Shown piece by piece: positions 63,896-64,000 of a stretch of 64,000 bases of DNA; the first letter of the stretch is position 1; the number at the start of each line of letters is the position of its first letter. Under the pieces are notes generated by a model. The model did not search any database. It was given only the letters and a program-made list of their open reading frames with translations, and was not told the DNA's origin. The DNA lies in contig NZ_VDFP01000013.1 in NCBI RefSeq assembly GCF_009600985.1, positions 16,567-80,566 on the forward strand. Direction: 5' to 3'. Made by a program: the position numbers and the translations under genes. The stretch comes from Companilactobacillus halodurans (GTDB lineage Bacteria; Bacillota; Bacilli; Lactobacillales; Lactobacillaceae).

Positions 63896-64000
63896 TAATA
63901 TGAGAGTTTGATCCTGGCTCAGGACGAACGCTGGCGGCATGCCTAATACATGCAAGTCGAACGAGCTTTCCTGATGATTGATGCTTGCATCATGAATCAG
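63896..64000 (+). rRNA. rrs: 16S ribosomal RNA, 5' end (partial)
   Basis: Begins near 63896 by alignment to the universal 5' end; AGAGTTTGATCCTGGCTCAG and GGCGGCATGCCTAATACATG follow. The gene runs off the window inside variable region V1, whose hairpin around CTGATGATTGATGCTTGCAT is visible. Confidence 0.97.

Overview
The window looks like a chromosomal segment of a low-GC Gram-positive lactic acid bacterium of the Lactobacillaceae. The evidence is AT-rich DNA, strong AGGAGG-type ribosome binding sites, many TTG starts, WxL-type surface proteins, PepN and C69 dipeptidases, a cinnamoyl esterase of the Lactobacillus type, a T-box in front of asnA and PyrR attenuators in front of carAB. A 16S rRNA gene begins about 105 bases before the right end. 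Its first bases do not allow a species call here; Companilactobacillus or a close relative is a guess.

Layout. 0.2-5.3 kb holds small metabolic and stress genes: a DUF2798 membrane protein, a flavin disulfide-oxidoreductase homologue, a MarR regulator with its NmrA-like partner, a feruloyl esterase and glucose dehydrogenase. 5.4-7.9 kb is an OpuC-like osmolyte or ergothioneine-type ABC importer. 7.9-18.2 kb holds two nitroreductases, a cytochrome b5-like protein, an atypical SDR, a TetR/MMPL exporter pair and PepN, interspersed with large structured repeats. 18.3-29.3 kb is a cell-surface region: two lectin/WxL proteins flank a Mn/Zn ABC importer and a zinc-ribbon/SGNH-hydrolase operon. 29.4-35.1 kb holds an MFS transporter, a Bax-inhibitor-1 protein, a GH36 alpha-galactosidase and a LytTR/LiaF-like pair. 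35.3-49.5 kb is more accessory: an unknown protein, T-box/asnA, a PLD-helicase-DUF3427 protein with a NUDIX partner, a frameshifted DUF262/DUF1524 (GmrSD-like) gene, a LysE exporter, a heterodimeric ABC exporter whose second half carries a stop codon, and a degenerate HNH protein. 49.5-54.3 kb is carAB with two tandem promoter/PyrR-attenuator modules; carB carries a stop at codon 39. 54.3-63.1 kb is mostly housekeeping: sbcDC, a dipeptidase, MscS, GNAT and a cyclophilin. Three tandem promoters then lead into the rRNA operon.

The most striking non-coding signal is two families of large, multi-stem palindromic repeats. Family 1 has five copies near 8.7, 9.0, 14.5, 17.8 and 18.1 kb. Family 2 has three copies near 20.7, 20.8 and 61.5 kb. 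Most lie directly behind a stop codon and in the same orientation as that gene. Between copies the stem arms differ in sequence yet almost always remain base-paired, which points to selection on structure.

At least three genes are interrupted (DUF262, the second ABC-exporter half, carB), and a fourth, a lectin/WxL protein, appears to have ATC where its start codon should be. This suggests gene decay in this strain or residual sequence errors.
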